DNA of 48,916 nucleotides from Marivita sp. XM-24bin2 (GTDB lineage: Bacteria; Pseudomonadota; Alphaproteobacteria; Rhodobacterales; Rhodobacteraceae): the NCBI GenBank assembly GCA_003149565.1, contig QCWH01000004.1:1-48916 (forward strand), read 5' to 3'. Position numbers and translations under genes: made by a program. Shown here piece by piece: positions 16,738 to 26,034 of the stretch. How positions within the stretch are numbered: position 1 is the first letter of the stretch; the number at the start of each line of letters is the position of its first letter. The notes under the pieces are model-generated. The model made no database searches, had not been told where the DNA came from, and saw only the letters and a program-made list of their open reading frames with translations.

Positions 16738-17516
16738 GCAGGTTCGAGGGCAGTTTTCTGGGCGCGGAGGACAAGATCAGCGCCCAGGCGATCATGGAGT
16801 GCAAGATCTGCTGGACGCCCTACGATCCGGCCGACGGTGACGACTACCGCCAGGTCGAGGCAGGGACACCGTTTCTGGCGCTGCCCGACGACTGGTCCTG
16901 CCCGAATTGCGGCGCTCCGAAAGAGCAATTCATGGTGCTGGAAGACCCCGGCGCGGAGCATATCGCCGAGAGCGCGCGGCTTGACGCTCTGACCGCCAAG
17001 CTGGTGGCCGAGTTCCGCGAGATCTGGCACGCCAAGATGCGTGATCTGCCGATGGTGAACAAGCTTTTGTCGGTCGAGGCCGTAGGGTTCCGGATGGTGG
17101 ATGGACGGCCGTTGGGTGTGCTGATTTCGCCGTGGTTCATGAACCTGATCCAGCTTCCCGCCGAGGACGAGGATTGGTCGGGTCTGGTGCCCGGAGCGAA
17201 GGAACTGATCGCCTTCCCGTCCGGTGAGTATGAATTCATCCACAACACCCGCGATATGATCGGCGGCTACAAGGCCTGTTCCCTGTTCTCGCCGATGGGG
17301 GATTTCTCGACCCAGATGCAGGCGCAAGAGGTGGCGCGTGCCGTGATGGTGGCGCTATTCGACGAGGGCAACCGCGCCGAGACGGATCGCGCCGCCGACA
17401 TCCGCGCCGAACGCGAGGCGGCCCTTGCGCCGGTTGAAGAAGATGACGTGCCGATCCTGACCGATGTGCCGACCCGCCGTGCGGTGATCTCTGGCGGTTT
17501 GGCAGAGACCCGCTAG
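16734..17516 (+). CDS. hupJ: HupJ with N-terminal rubredoxin domain (HupI-HupJ fusion)
   Basis: 260 residues in two parts. Residues 20-65 form a rubredoxin domain with CKIC (Cys23, Cys26) and CPNCG (Cys56, Cys59). Residues about 75-215 are a HybE/HupJ assembly chaperone domain (NKLLSVEAVGFR, LGVLISPWFMNL, LPSGEYEF-like FPSGEYEFIH, YKACSLFSPM). In rhizobia and Ralstonia the rubredoxin is a separate gene, while R. capsulatus also lacks a separate hupI. The rubredoxin unit is thought to help build FeS clusters of the small subunit in oxygen. The acidic C-terminal tail (about 215-260) is not conserved. Confidence 0.93.
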   Translation: MSRFEGSFLGAEDKISAQAIMECKICWTPYDPADGDDYRQVEAGTPFLALPDDWSCPNCGAPKEQFMVLEDPGAEHIAESARLDALTAKLVAEFREIWHAKMRDLPMVNKLLSVEAVGFRMVDGRPLGVLISPWFMNLIQLPAEDEDWSGLVPGAKELIAFPSGEYEFIHNTRDMIGGYKACSLFSPMGDFSTQMQAQEVARAVMVALFDEGNRAETDRAADIRAEREAALAPVEEDDVPILTDVPTRRAVISGGLAETR

Positions 17517-17519
17517 GCC

Positions 17520-18428
17520 ATGAACCAGCCCCTCGCATATCCCCTGCGCGCCAAGCCGGTGCCTGTTCTGCCCGTGGCACGGATGGTGCTGGGCAAGCCG
17601 GTGGACGAGGTCGCAGCCCTGCTGCCGCGCCTCTTCAACCTGTGCCGCGTTGCGCAGGGCGTGGCGGTGCGGGCAGCTTTGGGGCTGGAGCTCGAGTCCG
17701 GGTGGCAAGAGGCGCTGCGGCAGGAAATCCTGCGCGAGCATGTGGCAAAGCTCTGCCTGAAATGGCCTGCGCTGATGTCGCGGCCCGCGGTGGCTTTGCC
17801 AAAGGACTGGATGACGGGTTCGGACGCGGCGCGGCAGGCGCTGTTTGGATGTCATGCGGGGATGCCGCATTCGATTGAGGATCTGCGCGATTTCCTTGCG
17901 CAGGACACCAGCATAGCGCCGATCCTGCGCGCGATCTCGGACCTGTTCCAACCCGGCGAGGGGTGCCGGTCAACCCTGCCCCATGTCGGCCCGGACACCG
18001 TTTTCAGCGATGACGTTCAGGAAAACTCGGTTGCCGCGCGCCGCGCTGACCATCCGGTTCTGCGCCACATTGCCGCCACGCACGGGCGCGGGCCGATGTG
18101 GCAGGCTTTGGCCGTGGCATTCGAGTTGGACGCGCTGCTGGCGGGCGAACGACCGAGGCTTTGGTGGCTTGAAAACGGCGCTATCGTCGAAGCGGCACGC
18201 GGGCTTTACGGGATCACCGCAATCGTTCAGGACGGGCATGTGGCAGCCTTCACGCGGATCACGCCAACCGATCACCTGACTGCAAGGGGCGGTGCGCTGG
18301 ACCAGTCGCTGGCCAGTCTGCCGGCCGGGCGGGCGCAGGCACTGGCCCCGTTGCTCTTGTCAATTCTTGATCCCTGCTATCCAGTTTCCGTGGAATCTGC
18401 CCAACAAAGGGAGCCGGAGCATGCATGA
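17520..18428 (+). CDS. hupK: Hydrogenase assembly scaffold HupK (HoxV family)
   Basis: A 302-residue protein that looks like a degenerate large subunit. An L1-like stretch [13 protein letters not shown] keeps one Cys (42), and an L2-like end SILDPCYPV keeps one Cys (286), where HupL has two at each site. HupK/HoxV proteins are proposed scaffolds that carry the Fe(CN)2CO unit before transfer to HupL. It starts 3 bp after hupJ and overlaps hypA by 8 bp. Confidence 0.9.
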   Translation: MNQPLAYPLRAKPVPVLPVARMVLGKPVDEVAALLPRLFNLCRVAQGVAVRAALGLELESGWQEALRQEILREHVAKLCLKWPALMSRPAVALPKDWMTGSDAARQALFGCHAGMPHSIEDLRDFLAQDTSIAPILRAISDLFQPGEGCRSTLPHVGPDTVFSDDVQENSVAARRADHPVLRHIAATHGRGPMWQALAVAFELDALLAGERPRLWWLENGAIVEAARGLYGITAIVQDGHVAAFTRITPTDHLTARGGALDQSLASLPAGRAQALAPLLLSILDPCYPVSVESAQQREPEHA

Positions 18429-18762
18429 GATGTCGCTTTGCGAAGGCATGCGCAGCGTGATCGAAGATCAGGCCCGCCAGCACAATGTCACGCAGATCAC
18501 CCGCGTGCGGGTTGAGATCGGTCGTTTCGCAGGGGTCGAGACCAAGGCACTGCATTTTGCCTTTGACGTGGTGATGCGCGGATCGGTGGCCGAGGGTGCG
18601 GAGCTCGTCACGCTCGACCTGCCCGGACGGGCGCTGTGTTACGATTGTATGAAAGAGGTGGAGATTGATGCCCGCCTCGACCCCTGCCCTTTGTGTGGCG
18701 GTGGAAAACTGATGCCGCAGGGCGGCGACGAAATGCGGATCAAGGATTTGGAGGTGGCATAA
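18421..18762 (+). CDS. hypA: Nickel metallochaperone HypA
   Basis: A 113-residue protein starting MHEMSLCEG. His2 and the N-terminus bind nickel in this family. A zinc site is formed by CYDC (Cys73, Cys76) and CPLC (Cys89, Cys92). It delivers nickel with HypB to the large subunit. The start is ATG 18421, with GGGAGCCGG upstream inside the end of hupK. The hypB ATG overlaps its TAA by one base. Confidence 0.95.
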   Translation: MHEMSLCEGMRSVIEDQARQHNVTQITRVRVEIGRFAGVETKALHFAFDVVMRGSVAEGAELVTLDLPGRALCYDCMKEVEIDARLDPCPLCGGGKLMPQGGDEMRIKDLEVA

Positions 18763-19589
18763 TGTGCACTGTTTGCGGATGCTCGGACGGCGAAACCAAG
18801 GTGCATGGGGACAGCCATGATCACCACCATCACCAAGGGGATCATCACCACCATCACCACGATCATCATCACTATGGCCACGGCCCCGCGGGCACCGAAG
18901 TGCCGGGCATGTCGCAGGAGCGGCTGATCGAGATCGAGACCGACATCCTGTCCAAGAACGACCGGTTTGCGAAGGCCAATCGCGCAGCTCTGACGGCGCA
19001 GGGCGTTTTGGCTCTGAACCTCGTGTCGTCGCCCGGTTCGGGCAAGACCACCTTGCTCTGCAAGACGATCGAAGCGCTTGGGGATCAGCCGCTGGCGGTG
19101 ATCGAAGGCGACCAGCAGACCCAGAACGACGCCGACCGCATCCGGGCCACCGGCGCGCGGGCGGTGCAGGTCAACACCGGCAAGGGCTGCCATCTGGACG
19201 GTCACATGGTGGGCCACGCGATGGAACATCTGGCGCTGGAACCCGGCTCGATCCTTTTCATCGAGAACGTCGGCAACCTTGTGTGCCCCGCCGCCTTTGA
19301 TCTGGGCGAAGACGCCAAGGTCGCGATACTTTCGGTGACGGAAGGCGAAGACAAGCCATTGAAATACCCCGATATGTTCACCGCCGCGCGGCTGGCGATC
19401 CTGAACAAGATTGACCTTGCGCCGCATTGCGACGTCGACCTCGACCTTTACGAGACCAACCTGCGCCGTGTGAATCCGGACATCGAGATCCTCCACCTGT
19501 CGGCCCGCACCGGCGAGGGCATGGGCGAGTGGCTCGCGTGGCTGCGCACCCATCTGGCCGAGAAAGCCATTCAAGAGGCGGCGCAATGA
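18762..19589 (+). CDS. hypB: Nickel-inserting GTPase HypB
   Basis: A 275-residue GTPase. The N-terminal MCTVCGC (Cys2, Cys5, Cys7) is the high-affinity metal site type known from E. coli HypB. A histidine-rich stretch (about residues 15-42) stores nickel as in rhizobial and R. capsulatus HypB. The G domain follows: Walker [33 protein letters not shown] and NKIDL. It works with HypA. The start ATG at 18762 overlaps the hypA stop, and its stop overlaps the hupR start (ATGA). Confidence 0.96.
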   Translation: MCTVCGCSDGETKVHGDSHDHHHHQGDHHHHHHDHHHYGHGPAGTEVPGMSQERLIEIETDILSKNDRFAKANRAALTAQGVLALNLVSSPGSGKTTLLCKTIEALGDQPLAVIEGDQQTQNDADRIRATGARAVQVNTGKGCHLDGHMVGHAMEHLALEPGSILFIENVGNLVCPAAFDLGEDAKVAILSVTEGEDKPLKYPDMFTAARLAILNKIDLAPHCDVDLDLYETNLRRVNPDIEILHLSARTGEGMGEWLAWLRTHLAEKAIQEAAQ

Positions 19590-21067
19590 CCAGCCTGCCC
19601 ACCCTCCTGCTGGTGGATGACGAAGAGCATTCGCTGGCCGCCATGCGGATGGCGCTGGAGGACGATTTCGACTGTCTGGCGGCCACCAATGCCGATGACG
19701 CGATGCGGCTGATGGAGGAAAACTTCGTTCAGGCAATCTTTTGCGACCAGCGGATGCCCGGCAAGACCGGTGTCGAATTTCTGGCCGAAGTGCGCGAACG
19801 CTGGCCCGACACGGTGCGCATCATCATCACCGGTTATACCGAAACCAACGATATGATTTCGGCAATCAACGAAGCCGGGATCTACCAGTTTCTGACCAAG
19901 CCCTGGCATCCGGATCAGCTGGTCATGGCGGCGAAGAATGCGGCGCAACTTTTCCAGCTGGCGCGCGATCATGACCGCATGTCGCTTGAGATGCGGTTCA
20001 TGGGCAAGACAGCGGAAACCAAGGTCGAAGCGCGGCGGCGGACCTTGCGGGAAGGCTTCGGGTTCGAGCGTATCCTGCGCGCGCCCAACTCTCCGATGAA
20101 CACGACGGTCGAATTGGCACGGCAGGTGGCGAGCTTTGATGTGCCGGTCCTCATCACCGGTGAGGCCGGAACCGGTAAAGACATCATGGCGCGGGCGATG
20201 CACTATGCGTCGTTGCGTTCGGACCAGTCGTTCTACGAACTGAACTGTGCTGGTCTGCCGGATGAGGTGCTCAAACTGGAATTGCTGGGCGCCAAGAAGG
20301 GTGCGCTGCACGGCCAGCCGAACACCAAGATCGGGCTCTTGCAAAAGGCGACACGCGGAACGCTGTTCCTGAATGGGGTCGATACGCTCAGCCCTCAAAT
20401 GCAGCTTGTTTTGCTGCGCGTGGCAACCGAAGGCAGCTTTGAGCCGATCGGCGGGATGGAGACGCAGACCACGAACGCGCGGCTGATCACCGGCAGTCAC
20501 AGTGATCTGTCTGTTGCCGTGGCCGCAGGCGAATTCCGGTCGGACCTATACTATGCGCTGGCAACCACAGAACTGTCCCTGCCGCCCCTGCGGGCGCGGT
20601 TGGACGACCTCGACATTCTGTCGCGGCACATTCTCGGCGATCTGGCGAGCGAACATGCAAAGCCCGTTGAAGGGCTGTCGAAACTCGCGCTGGAATTTTT
20701 AGGCAATTACGAGTGGCCGGGTAACCTGCCCGAGTTTACCAACGAACTGACGCGCATGCTCATCCTGAGTCAAGAGCCCCGCCTTGGGCCGGAACTGATC
20801 TCGCGCCACATCCTGCAGGCCGACCCGTCCGTATCGGCGCGCCCCGACCCGCGCGAAACCGATCTGCTGGTGTCAGAAGGCACTTTGAAGGACCGGATTG
20901 AAGCCATCGAGGCCCGCATCCTGCGCGAAACGCTGACCCGGCTGAAATGGAACAAGAGCCGTGCCGCCGACGAGTTGGGTCTGAGCCGTGTTGGCCTGCG
21001 CTCCAAGCTGGACCGCTACGGCGTGCATCAACCGGGCAAGACGACAACCCCCGAAGAGGAGGATTGA
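19586..21067 (+). CDS. hupR: Hydrogenase response regulator HupR (NtrC-family fold, non-sigma54)
   Basis: 493 residues. The receiver domain (1-120) has the acidic pair DDEE and phosphorylation site Asp54 (CDQRMPG). A linker (130-165) leads to an AAA+ domain (about 168-405) with Walker A GEAGTGKD, but the GAFTGA loop that contacts sigma54 reads GALHGQ and the Walker B DE is replaced by FLNGVD. The C-terminus has a Fis-type helix-turn-helix ([19 protein letters not shown]). In R. capsulatus, HupR activates hupS with the vegetative sigma factor when not phosphorylated. It overlaps hypB by 4 bp. Confidence 0.95.
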   Translation: MTSLPTLLLVDDEEHSLAAMRMALEDDFDCLAATNADDAMRLMEENFVQAIFCDQRMPGKTGVEFLAEVRERWPDTVRIIITGYTETNDMISAINEAGIYQFLTKPWHPDQLVMAAKNAAQLFQLARDHDRMSLEMRFMGKTAETKVEARRRTLREGFGFERILRAPNSPMNTTVELARQVASFDVPVLITGEAGTGKDIMARAMHYASLRSDQSFYELNCAGLPDEVLKLELLGAKKGALHGQPNTKIGLLQKATRGTLFLNGVDTLSPQMQLVLLRVATEGSFEPIGGMETQTTNARLITGSHSDLSVAVAAGEFRSDLYYALATTELSLPPLRARLDDLDILSRHILGDLASEHAKPVEGLSKLALEFLGNYEWPGNLPEFTNELTRMLILSQEPRLGPELISRHILQADPSVSARPDPRETDLLVSEGTLKDRIEAIEARILRETLTRLKWNKSRAADELGLSRVGLRSKLDRYGVHQPGKTTTPEEED

Positions 21068-21070
21068 GCC

Positions 21071-21361
21071 ATGTGTCTGGGAATACCGGGACAGATCATC
21101 GAAATCACCGATGCCGACCGCCTGATGGCGATGGCGGATATTTCCGGCGTGCGCCGCGAAGTGTCAGTCGCCTGCGTTGCGACGCCCAACCTGAATGATC
21201 TGCTGGGAGAATGGGCGCTGATCCATGTGGGTTTCGCGATGAGCGTGATCGACGCGGATGAGGCGGAAAAGACGTTGGAAGCTTTGCGCGGGCTTGGCGA
21301 GGCGCAGGAAACGCTGGAGGCGATGGCCGAAGGGACCGCAGCACTAGAGGGCGCACAATGA
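21071..21361 (+). CDS. hypC: Hydrogenase maturation chaperone HypC
   Basis: A 96-residue protein beginning MCLGIPGQI, with the essential Cys2 that binds the Fe(CN)2CO unit. The core ISGVRREVSVACV...GEWALIHVGFAMSVID fits the OB-like fold. It partners with HypD and passes iron to the HupL precursor. It sits 3 bp after hupR and overlaps hypD by 4 bp, which splits hypAB from hypCDE with hupR as in R. capsulatus. Confidence 0.95.
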   Translation: MCLGIPGQIIEITDADRLMAMADISGVRREVSVACVATPNLNDLLGEWALIHVGFAMSVIDADEAEKTLEALRGLGEAQETLEAMAEGTAALEGAQ

Positions 21362-22503
21362 GATATGTCGAGGAATTCCGCGATCCGGTGGCCGCGAAAG
21401 CTGTGCTGTTGGCTATTGAAGCATTGGTCGAAGAGATCGGTGCAACGGCTGAAAAACCCGTCCATATCATGGAGATCTGCGGCGGGCATACGCACGCGAT
21501 TTTCCGCTACGGGCTGGACCGTCTGACGCCAAAGGGCATCGAGTTCATCCACGGCCCCGGCTGCCCGGTCTGCGTGCTGCCGATGAGCCGCATCGACGAA
21601 TGCGTCGAAATCGCCGAACGGCGCGAAGTGATCTTCTGCACCTTCGGGGATGCGATGCGGGTGCCCGGCACACGCAAATCGCTGTTGCAGGCCAAGGCCG
21701 ATGGCGCGGATATTCGCATGGTCTATTCACCGCTGGACGCGCTGGAAATCGCGCGGCGCAACCCCGAACGGGAGGTGGTGTTCTTTGGGCTCGGGTTCGA
21801 GACCACGACGCCGTCAACCGCCCTGTCGATCCAACAAGCGGCGCGCGAAGGGTTGGGCAATTTCAGCGTGTTTTGCAATCACATCACCGTCCCACCGCCC
21901 ATCAAGGCGCTGCTCGACGATCCGCATATGGTGCTGGATGGCTTTGTCGGCCCCGGTCATGTGTCGATGGTGATCGGCACGCATCCGTACGATTTCATCG
22001 CCGAAACGTACGGCAAGCCGATTGTTGTCGCAGGGTTCGAACCGCTGGACCTGCTTCAGTCGGTCCTGATGGTGCTGCGCCAGATCCGAGATGGTCGGGC
22101 CGAGGTCGAAAACCAGTATGCGCGGGTGGTGCCGGAGCATGGCAATCCAGTGTCACTGGCCGCAATCGCCGATGTTTACGAGCCACGCCCCACCTTCGAA
22201 TGGCGCGGGCTGGGTGAGATCGACGCGAGCGGGCTGCGCATCCGGGGCAAATACGCCGCCTTCGATGCGGAGGAAAAATTCAGTGTCGGATACGGGGCCG
22301 GACCGCGCATCGTCGCCGAACCCGAAGGTTGCGCCTGTGGTCAGGTGATGACCGGGCGGATCAAACCGACAGGCTGTCCACAATACGGCACCGGCTGCAC
22401 CCCCGAAATGCCGCTTGGCGCGCTGATGGTCAGCTCCGAAGGCGCCTGCGCCGCCTATTACCAATATGGCGCGACAGATGACACGCTGGAGGCAGCAGAA
22501 TGA
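21358..22503 (+). CDS. hypD: Hydrogenase maturation protein HypD
   Basis: A 381-residue iron-sulfur scaffold for assembling the Fe(CN)2CO group. Conserved motifs are all there: CGGHTHAIFRYGL, GPGCPVCVLP, CTFGDAMRVPGT, FFGLGFETTTPSTA and CNHITVPP. The C-terminal [4Fe-4S] region has CACGQVMTGR, KPTGCPQYGTGC and TPEMPLGALMVSSEG. It overlaps hypC and hypE by 4 bp each. Confidence 0.96.
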   Translation: MRYVEEFRDPVAAKAVLLAIEALVEEIGATAEKPVHIMEICGGHTHAIFRYGLDRLTPKGIEFIHGPGCPVCVLPMSRIDECVEIAERREVIFCTFGDAMRVPGTRKSLLQAKADGADIRMVYSPLDALEIARRNPEREVVFFGLGFETTTPSTALSIQQAAREGLGNFSVFCNHITVPPPIKALLDDPHMVLDGFVGPGHVSMVIGTHPYDFIAETYGKPIVVAGFEPLDLLQSVLMVLRQIRDGRAEVENQYARVVPEHGNPVSLAAIADVYEPRPTFEWRGLGEIDASGLRIRGKYAAFDAEEKFSVGYGAGPRIVAEPEGCACGQVMTGRIKPTGCPQYGTGCTPEMPLGALMVSSEGACAAYYQYGATDDTLEAAE

Positions 22504-23549
22504 ACATGAGCACCCCGATCAAACCCGCCCGCCTGCGTGGCGACCGCGTGACCATGGCGCATGGTGGCGGCGGCAAGGCGATGCGTGACCTGATCGAAGA
22601 AATCTTCACCGATGTCTTCCTGCCGCCGGGGTCGGAAGATCAGGCGCGGCTGACCTCGGACGCGCTGCGCGAACCCGGTGCGCAACTGGCCTTCACGACG
22701 GACAGTTTTGTAGTGTCTCCCCCCGAATTTCCCGGTGGCGACATCGGCAAGATCGCGGTCTGCGGTACGGTGAACGATCTGGCGGTCGGCGGAGCGAAAC
22801 CGCTCTGGCTGTCTGCCGCGTTCATCATCGAGGAAGGGTGCGAGTTTGCCCTTCTCCGCCGGATCGTGGCATCGATGCAGGCTGAGGCTGAAAAGGCAGG
22901 TGTTCGGATCGTCACCGGCGACACCAAGGTTGTGGAACGGGGTGCTGCGGACAAGGTCTTTGTCACGACCTCAGGCGTCGGGGTCATTCCGGCGGGGCGT
23001 GACATGCGGGCGGACAACATCCGCGCTGGCGATGTGGCCCTCGTCAATGGTGTGCTGGGCGATCATGGAGCGACCATTTTGGCCGCGCGGGGCGACATGG
23101 CGCTGAGCACTGACATCCAGTCAGATTGCCAAAGCCTGAACACGTTGATCGAAGCAGTACTTGAGGCCGCTCCCAACACCCGTGCCGCCCGCGATGCGAC
23201 GCGCGGCGGGGTGGCCTCGGCGCTGAACGAGATGGCCGAAGCTGCAGGCGTGCAGATCGAAATCGACGAGACCGCCCTGCCCCTGCGACCCGAGGTCAAA
23301 GGGGTATGCGAGGTACTGGGACTGGACCCGCTCTACCTTGCCAATGAAGGCACACTGGTGCTATTTGTCCCACCGGACGAGGCCGAAGCCGCGCTGGCTG
23401 CGATGCAAGGCGTCGAGGCCGGGCGCAATGCAACGGCCATTGGACGAGCGAAAATCGGTGTTGCAGGCCGGGTGACGATGTCCACACTGTTTGGTGGTCA
23501 AAGATTGGTTGATACGCTGGTTGGTGAACAGTTGCCGCGCATCTGCTGA
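22500..23549 (+). CDS. hypE: Hydrogenase maturation protein HypE (thiocarboxamide dehydratase)
   Basis: A 349-residue PurM-like ATPase that converts the C-terminal cysteine thiocarboxamide to thiocyanate, the cyanide donor. It has the N-terminal HGGGGKAMRDLIEEIF, the GTVNDLAVGGAKPLWLSAAF core and the essential C-terminal PRIC with Cys349. The start could be ATG 22500 (overlapping the hypD stop) or ATG 22506; the coupled one is chosen. It ends the hydrogenase locus, and pxpC runs toward it only 8 bp away with no visible terminator between. Confidence 0.96.
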   Translation: MNMSTPIKPARLRGDRVTMAHGGGGKAMRDLIEEIFTDVFLPPGSEDQARLTSDALREPGAQLAFTTDSFVVSPPEFPGGDIGKIAVCGTVNDLAVGGAKPLWLSAAFIIEEGCEFALLRRIVASMQAEAEKAGVRIVTGDTKVVERGAADKVFVTTSGVGVIPAGRDMRADNIRAGDVALVNGVLGDHGATILAARGDMALSTDIQSDCQSLNTLIEAVLEAAPNTRAARDATRGGVASALNEMAEAAGVQIEIDETALPLRPEVKGVCEVLGLDPLYLANEGTLVLFVPPDEAEAALAAMQGVEAGRNATAIGRAKIGVAGRVTMSTLFGGQRLVDTLVGEQLPRIC

Positions 23550-23557
23550 TGTGACCG

Positions 23558-24577
23558 TCAGGTCGCGGCGCTCATATCTTCCTCGGACCAGCCTGAGATC
23601 AGGTTCTCGCGCATCAGCCGCTGTTCAAGCGTGCCTCGGGCAATCGCGATGTGATCGAGATAGGCTTGCTTGTTTTCCAGATAAGTACGGCACGTGGCGA
23701 CAGCCTGTTCGGAGGACACCGCCGCAAAGCGCAGCTTGTCCTTGGCCCGCAGCTGAGCAAGACGGTCAGTGTCGCAGGAAATTACCGTTGCGATCTTCGG
23801 GTACCCGCCGGTCGTCTGATGGTCGGACAAGAGTACCGTTGGCACCCCGTCGCCGGACACCTGAACAGAGCCTCGTGCAATCGGCTCAGAAGGAATGGAC
23901 AAAGCCGCTTTCAGGTCCAACTCCGGCCCGTCTAACCGCATGCCCATCCGGTCAAACGCATCGGTAACCGCGTAGGGCGCAGAGAGAAACCGGTCGACGG
24001 CGCCTTCTGCAAAATATCGATCCTGCGGTCCGGTCACGACCCGGATCGGTCCGTCAGGTGTGAATTCGGGCTGGGGAATATCTCCCAGACGATCCTCTCT
24101 CAGCGCAGCATTTTTAACCTCAATACTGCGTCCGGAAAGAACCGCGCCGCCCCCAAATCCGGCGGGAGCGTGGGTGGCATGACTGCCAAGCCATGATTGG
24201 GCCAAAAGATCGCCGGCAAAGGCCAGATAGGCCCAGCTTCCGGCACGTCCGGCGCGTATGGTCAAGCGGTCACCTTCTGACACCGTGAGAACGGTCCACG
24301 ACCCGCGCTTTTGGCCGCCGTGCTCCACAACAAAATCGCCTCCGGTCACAGCCAAGGTCACAGCCCCCGACGTGCAGTTCAGAATGACACCACCAAGGGA
24401 GACCTCGATTGCCGTGCCAGCGACCGAGTTGCCCAGCGCAGCATGTGCCGCGTCAAAGGCCAAACGATCCATCGGTCCAGACGCGGCAACACCATATCGC
24501 ATGTTGCCGGGACGGCCCGCGTCTTGCAGGGTAACCAGAGGACCGGCAAACGAGACGGAAAACTTTGCGTCAGGCAT
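23558..24577 (-). CDS. pxpC: 5-oxoprolinase subunit C (biotin-dependent carboxyltransferase-like, PxpC/KipA)
   Basis: A 339-residue protein of the KipA/PxpC family. It starts FAGPLVTLQDAGRPGNMRYG and GVAASGPMDRLAFDAAH, the N-terminal signature of the family, and has SDHQTTGGYPKIATVI toward the C-terminus. PxpA, PxpB and PxpC together hydrolyse 5-oxoproline to glutamate with ATP. It overlaps pxpB by 8 bp and is the last gene of this - strand unit. Confidence 0.93.
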   Translation of the reverse strand: MPDAKFSVSFAGPLVTLQDAGRPGNMRYGVAASGPMDRLAFDAAHAALGNSVAGTAIEVSLGGVILNCTSGAVTLAVTGGDFVVEHGGQKRGSWTVLTVSEGDRLTIRAGRAGSWAYLAFAGDLLAQSWLGSHATHAPAGFGGGAVLSGRSIEVKNAALREDRLGDIPQPEFTPDGPIRVVTGPQDRYFAEGAVDRFLSAPYAVTDAFDRMGMRLDGPELDLKAALSIPSEPIARGSVQVSGDGVPTVLLSDHQTTGGYPKIATVISCDTDRLAQLRAKDKLRFAAVSSEQAVATCRTYLENKQAYLDHIAIARGTLEQRLMRENLISGWSEEDMSAAT

Positions 24578-25268
24578 GAACTGTTTCGTCCTTCATCCGC
24601 TCGAAGGCGGCACGGTCGATCCTGCGGAATGTGACTTGGTCGCCGACATCAAATAGGAACGGTGCGTCTGGATCCCCTGTCAGAATGCGGGTTGGCGACT
24701 GACCGATGATCGACCAACCTGTGGGCATCGTCAGCGTTGTGACCAGACATTGCGGCCCCGCAATAATGACGCTGCCTGCCGGGACATCGCGCACTGGTTT
24801 GGTCTTGCGTGGCACCTGGATCTCATCCGCCACGCCGGAGAGATACGCATATCCGGGGGCAAACCCGTACATCAGAACACGGTAGTCCCCAGAGAGATGC
24901 GCATTGATCACCGCATCGACTGACAAACCCGTCGCAGACGCGATCGCGTCCAAATCAGGGCCCAGCTCTGCATCATAACAGACCAGAACCTCTCGTGCGC
25001 GCCCGGATACAGAGTTCACCTCAAGGGCATCGAGCAGCGACTTGAGATGCGCGATCACAGCCGCATGGTCGGTTGCCATGACGTCAAAGCTGACCAGCAA
25101 ATTGACCAATGCAGGCACGGCTTCGACAAACCCCTTGGGCGGATTGTCCGCCAGCGCCTGATCCAGAGCGACAACCTGCGCATGTGCCTCTTCACTGATT
25201 GTGTCGGCAAAGCCCACAAGAACAGCATGATCCGCGATGGCATCGAATTTTGGCGCATGTTCCGGCAT
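24570..25268 (-). CDS. pxpB: 5-oxoprolinase subunit B (PxpB/KipI)
   Basis: A 232-residue protein with the KipI/PxpB signature GLSVDAVINAHLSGDYRVLM, YGFAPGYAYLSG and SVIIAGPQCLVTTLTMPTGW followed by IIGQSPTRI. It forms the ATP-using complex with PxpC. Its start overlaps the pxpA stop by one base, consistent with translational coupling. Confidence 0.93.
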   Translation of the reverse strand: MPEHAPKFDAIADHAVLVGFADTISEEAHAQVVALDQALADNPPKGFVEAVPALVNLLVSFDVMATDHAAVIAHLKSLLDALEVNSVSGRAREVLVCYDAELGPDLDAIASATGLSVDAVINAHLSGDYRVLMYGFAPGYAYLSGVADEIQVPRKTKPVRDVPAGSVIIAGPQCLVTTLTMPTGWSIIGQSPTRILTGDPDAPFLFDVGDQVTFRRIDRAAFERMKDETVHA

Positions 25269-26032
25269 CAGGGCTCCACAAACGCCTTTATGGTGACACC
25301 GTGCGCGGCAAGACGGTTGCGGATTTCGGCGGCCATCGCCACAGCATGTGCGCTATCGCCATGAACGCAAATAGACTGGGCCTCAAGCGGGATCGGGTCG
25401 CCATCGATCACCGGCATCAATCCCGTGTCCAGATACGAGACCAAACGGTCGGCTGCGCTGGCCGCGTCTTCAATCATTGCCCCCGCCTGTCCGCGCGGCA
25501 CCAACTGGCCAGAGGACAGGTAACCCCGGTCCGCGAAAATCTCGGAATAGACAGGATGTCCTGCAGCACGGGCGGCCTGTTCAGATTGCGTCCCGGAAAT
25601 GGCAAGGATTGGCAGTGCCGGATCCATCTTTCTTATAGCGGCCACAATGGCATCTGCTACTTCGCGGTCACGCGCCGCCAGATTGGCCAGTGCGCCATGA
25701 GTCTTAACATAGGCAATACGTGTCCCGGCAAGAGCCGCAACCCCCGTCAACGCACCGATTTGTGCCGCACACATCCGTCCAATCTCTTCCGGCGCCATCG
25801 GGATGATGCGTCTGCCAAAGCCAAGCGGATCGGCAAAACCAGGATGCGCGCCCACTGAAACGCCCCGCTCCCGCGCCAAGACAAGCGTCTTGTACATGGT
25901 TTCAGGATCGCTGGCATGACCGCCGCAAGCGATATTGGCCGAGGTTACAATGGACAGAACTTGGGCGTCGTCGCCCATATCCCAAGGGCCGTAGCCTTCG
26001 CCAAGGTCAGAGTTTAGATCAATGTAAGACAT
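25268..26032 (-). CDS. pxpA: 5-oxoprolinase subunit A (LamB/YcsF family, PxpA)
   Basis: A 254-residue protein with all family landmarks: DLNSDLGEGYGPW at the N-terminus, TSANIACGGHASD, VGAHPGFADPLGFGRR, YVKTHGALANL, SEIFADRGYLSSGQLVPR and ICVHGDSAHAV. It is the hydrolase-fold subunit of bacterial 5-oxoprolinase. It is 2 bp from the TRAP large permease stop, so transport and hydrolysis are in one operon. Confidence 0.95.
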   Translation of the reverse strand: MSYIDLNSDLGEGYGPWDMGDDAQVLSIVTSANIACGGHASDPETMYKTLVLARERGVSVGAHPGFADPLGFGRRIIPMAPEEIGRMCAAQIGALTGVAALAGTRIAYVKTHGALANLAARDREVADAIVAAIRKMDPALPILAISGTQSEQAARAAGHPVYSEIFADRGYLSSGQLVPRGQAGAMIEDAASAADRLVSYLDTGLMPVIDGDPIPLEAQSICVHGDSAHAVAMAAEIRNRLAAHGVTIKAFVEP

Positions 26033-26034
26033 CT

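Noticed and set aside
18810-18890. A CAC/CAT-rich low-complexity repeat as a possible mobile or CRISPR-like repeat
   Set aside because: It encodes the histidine-rich nickel-storing stretch of HypB.
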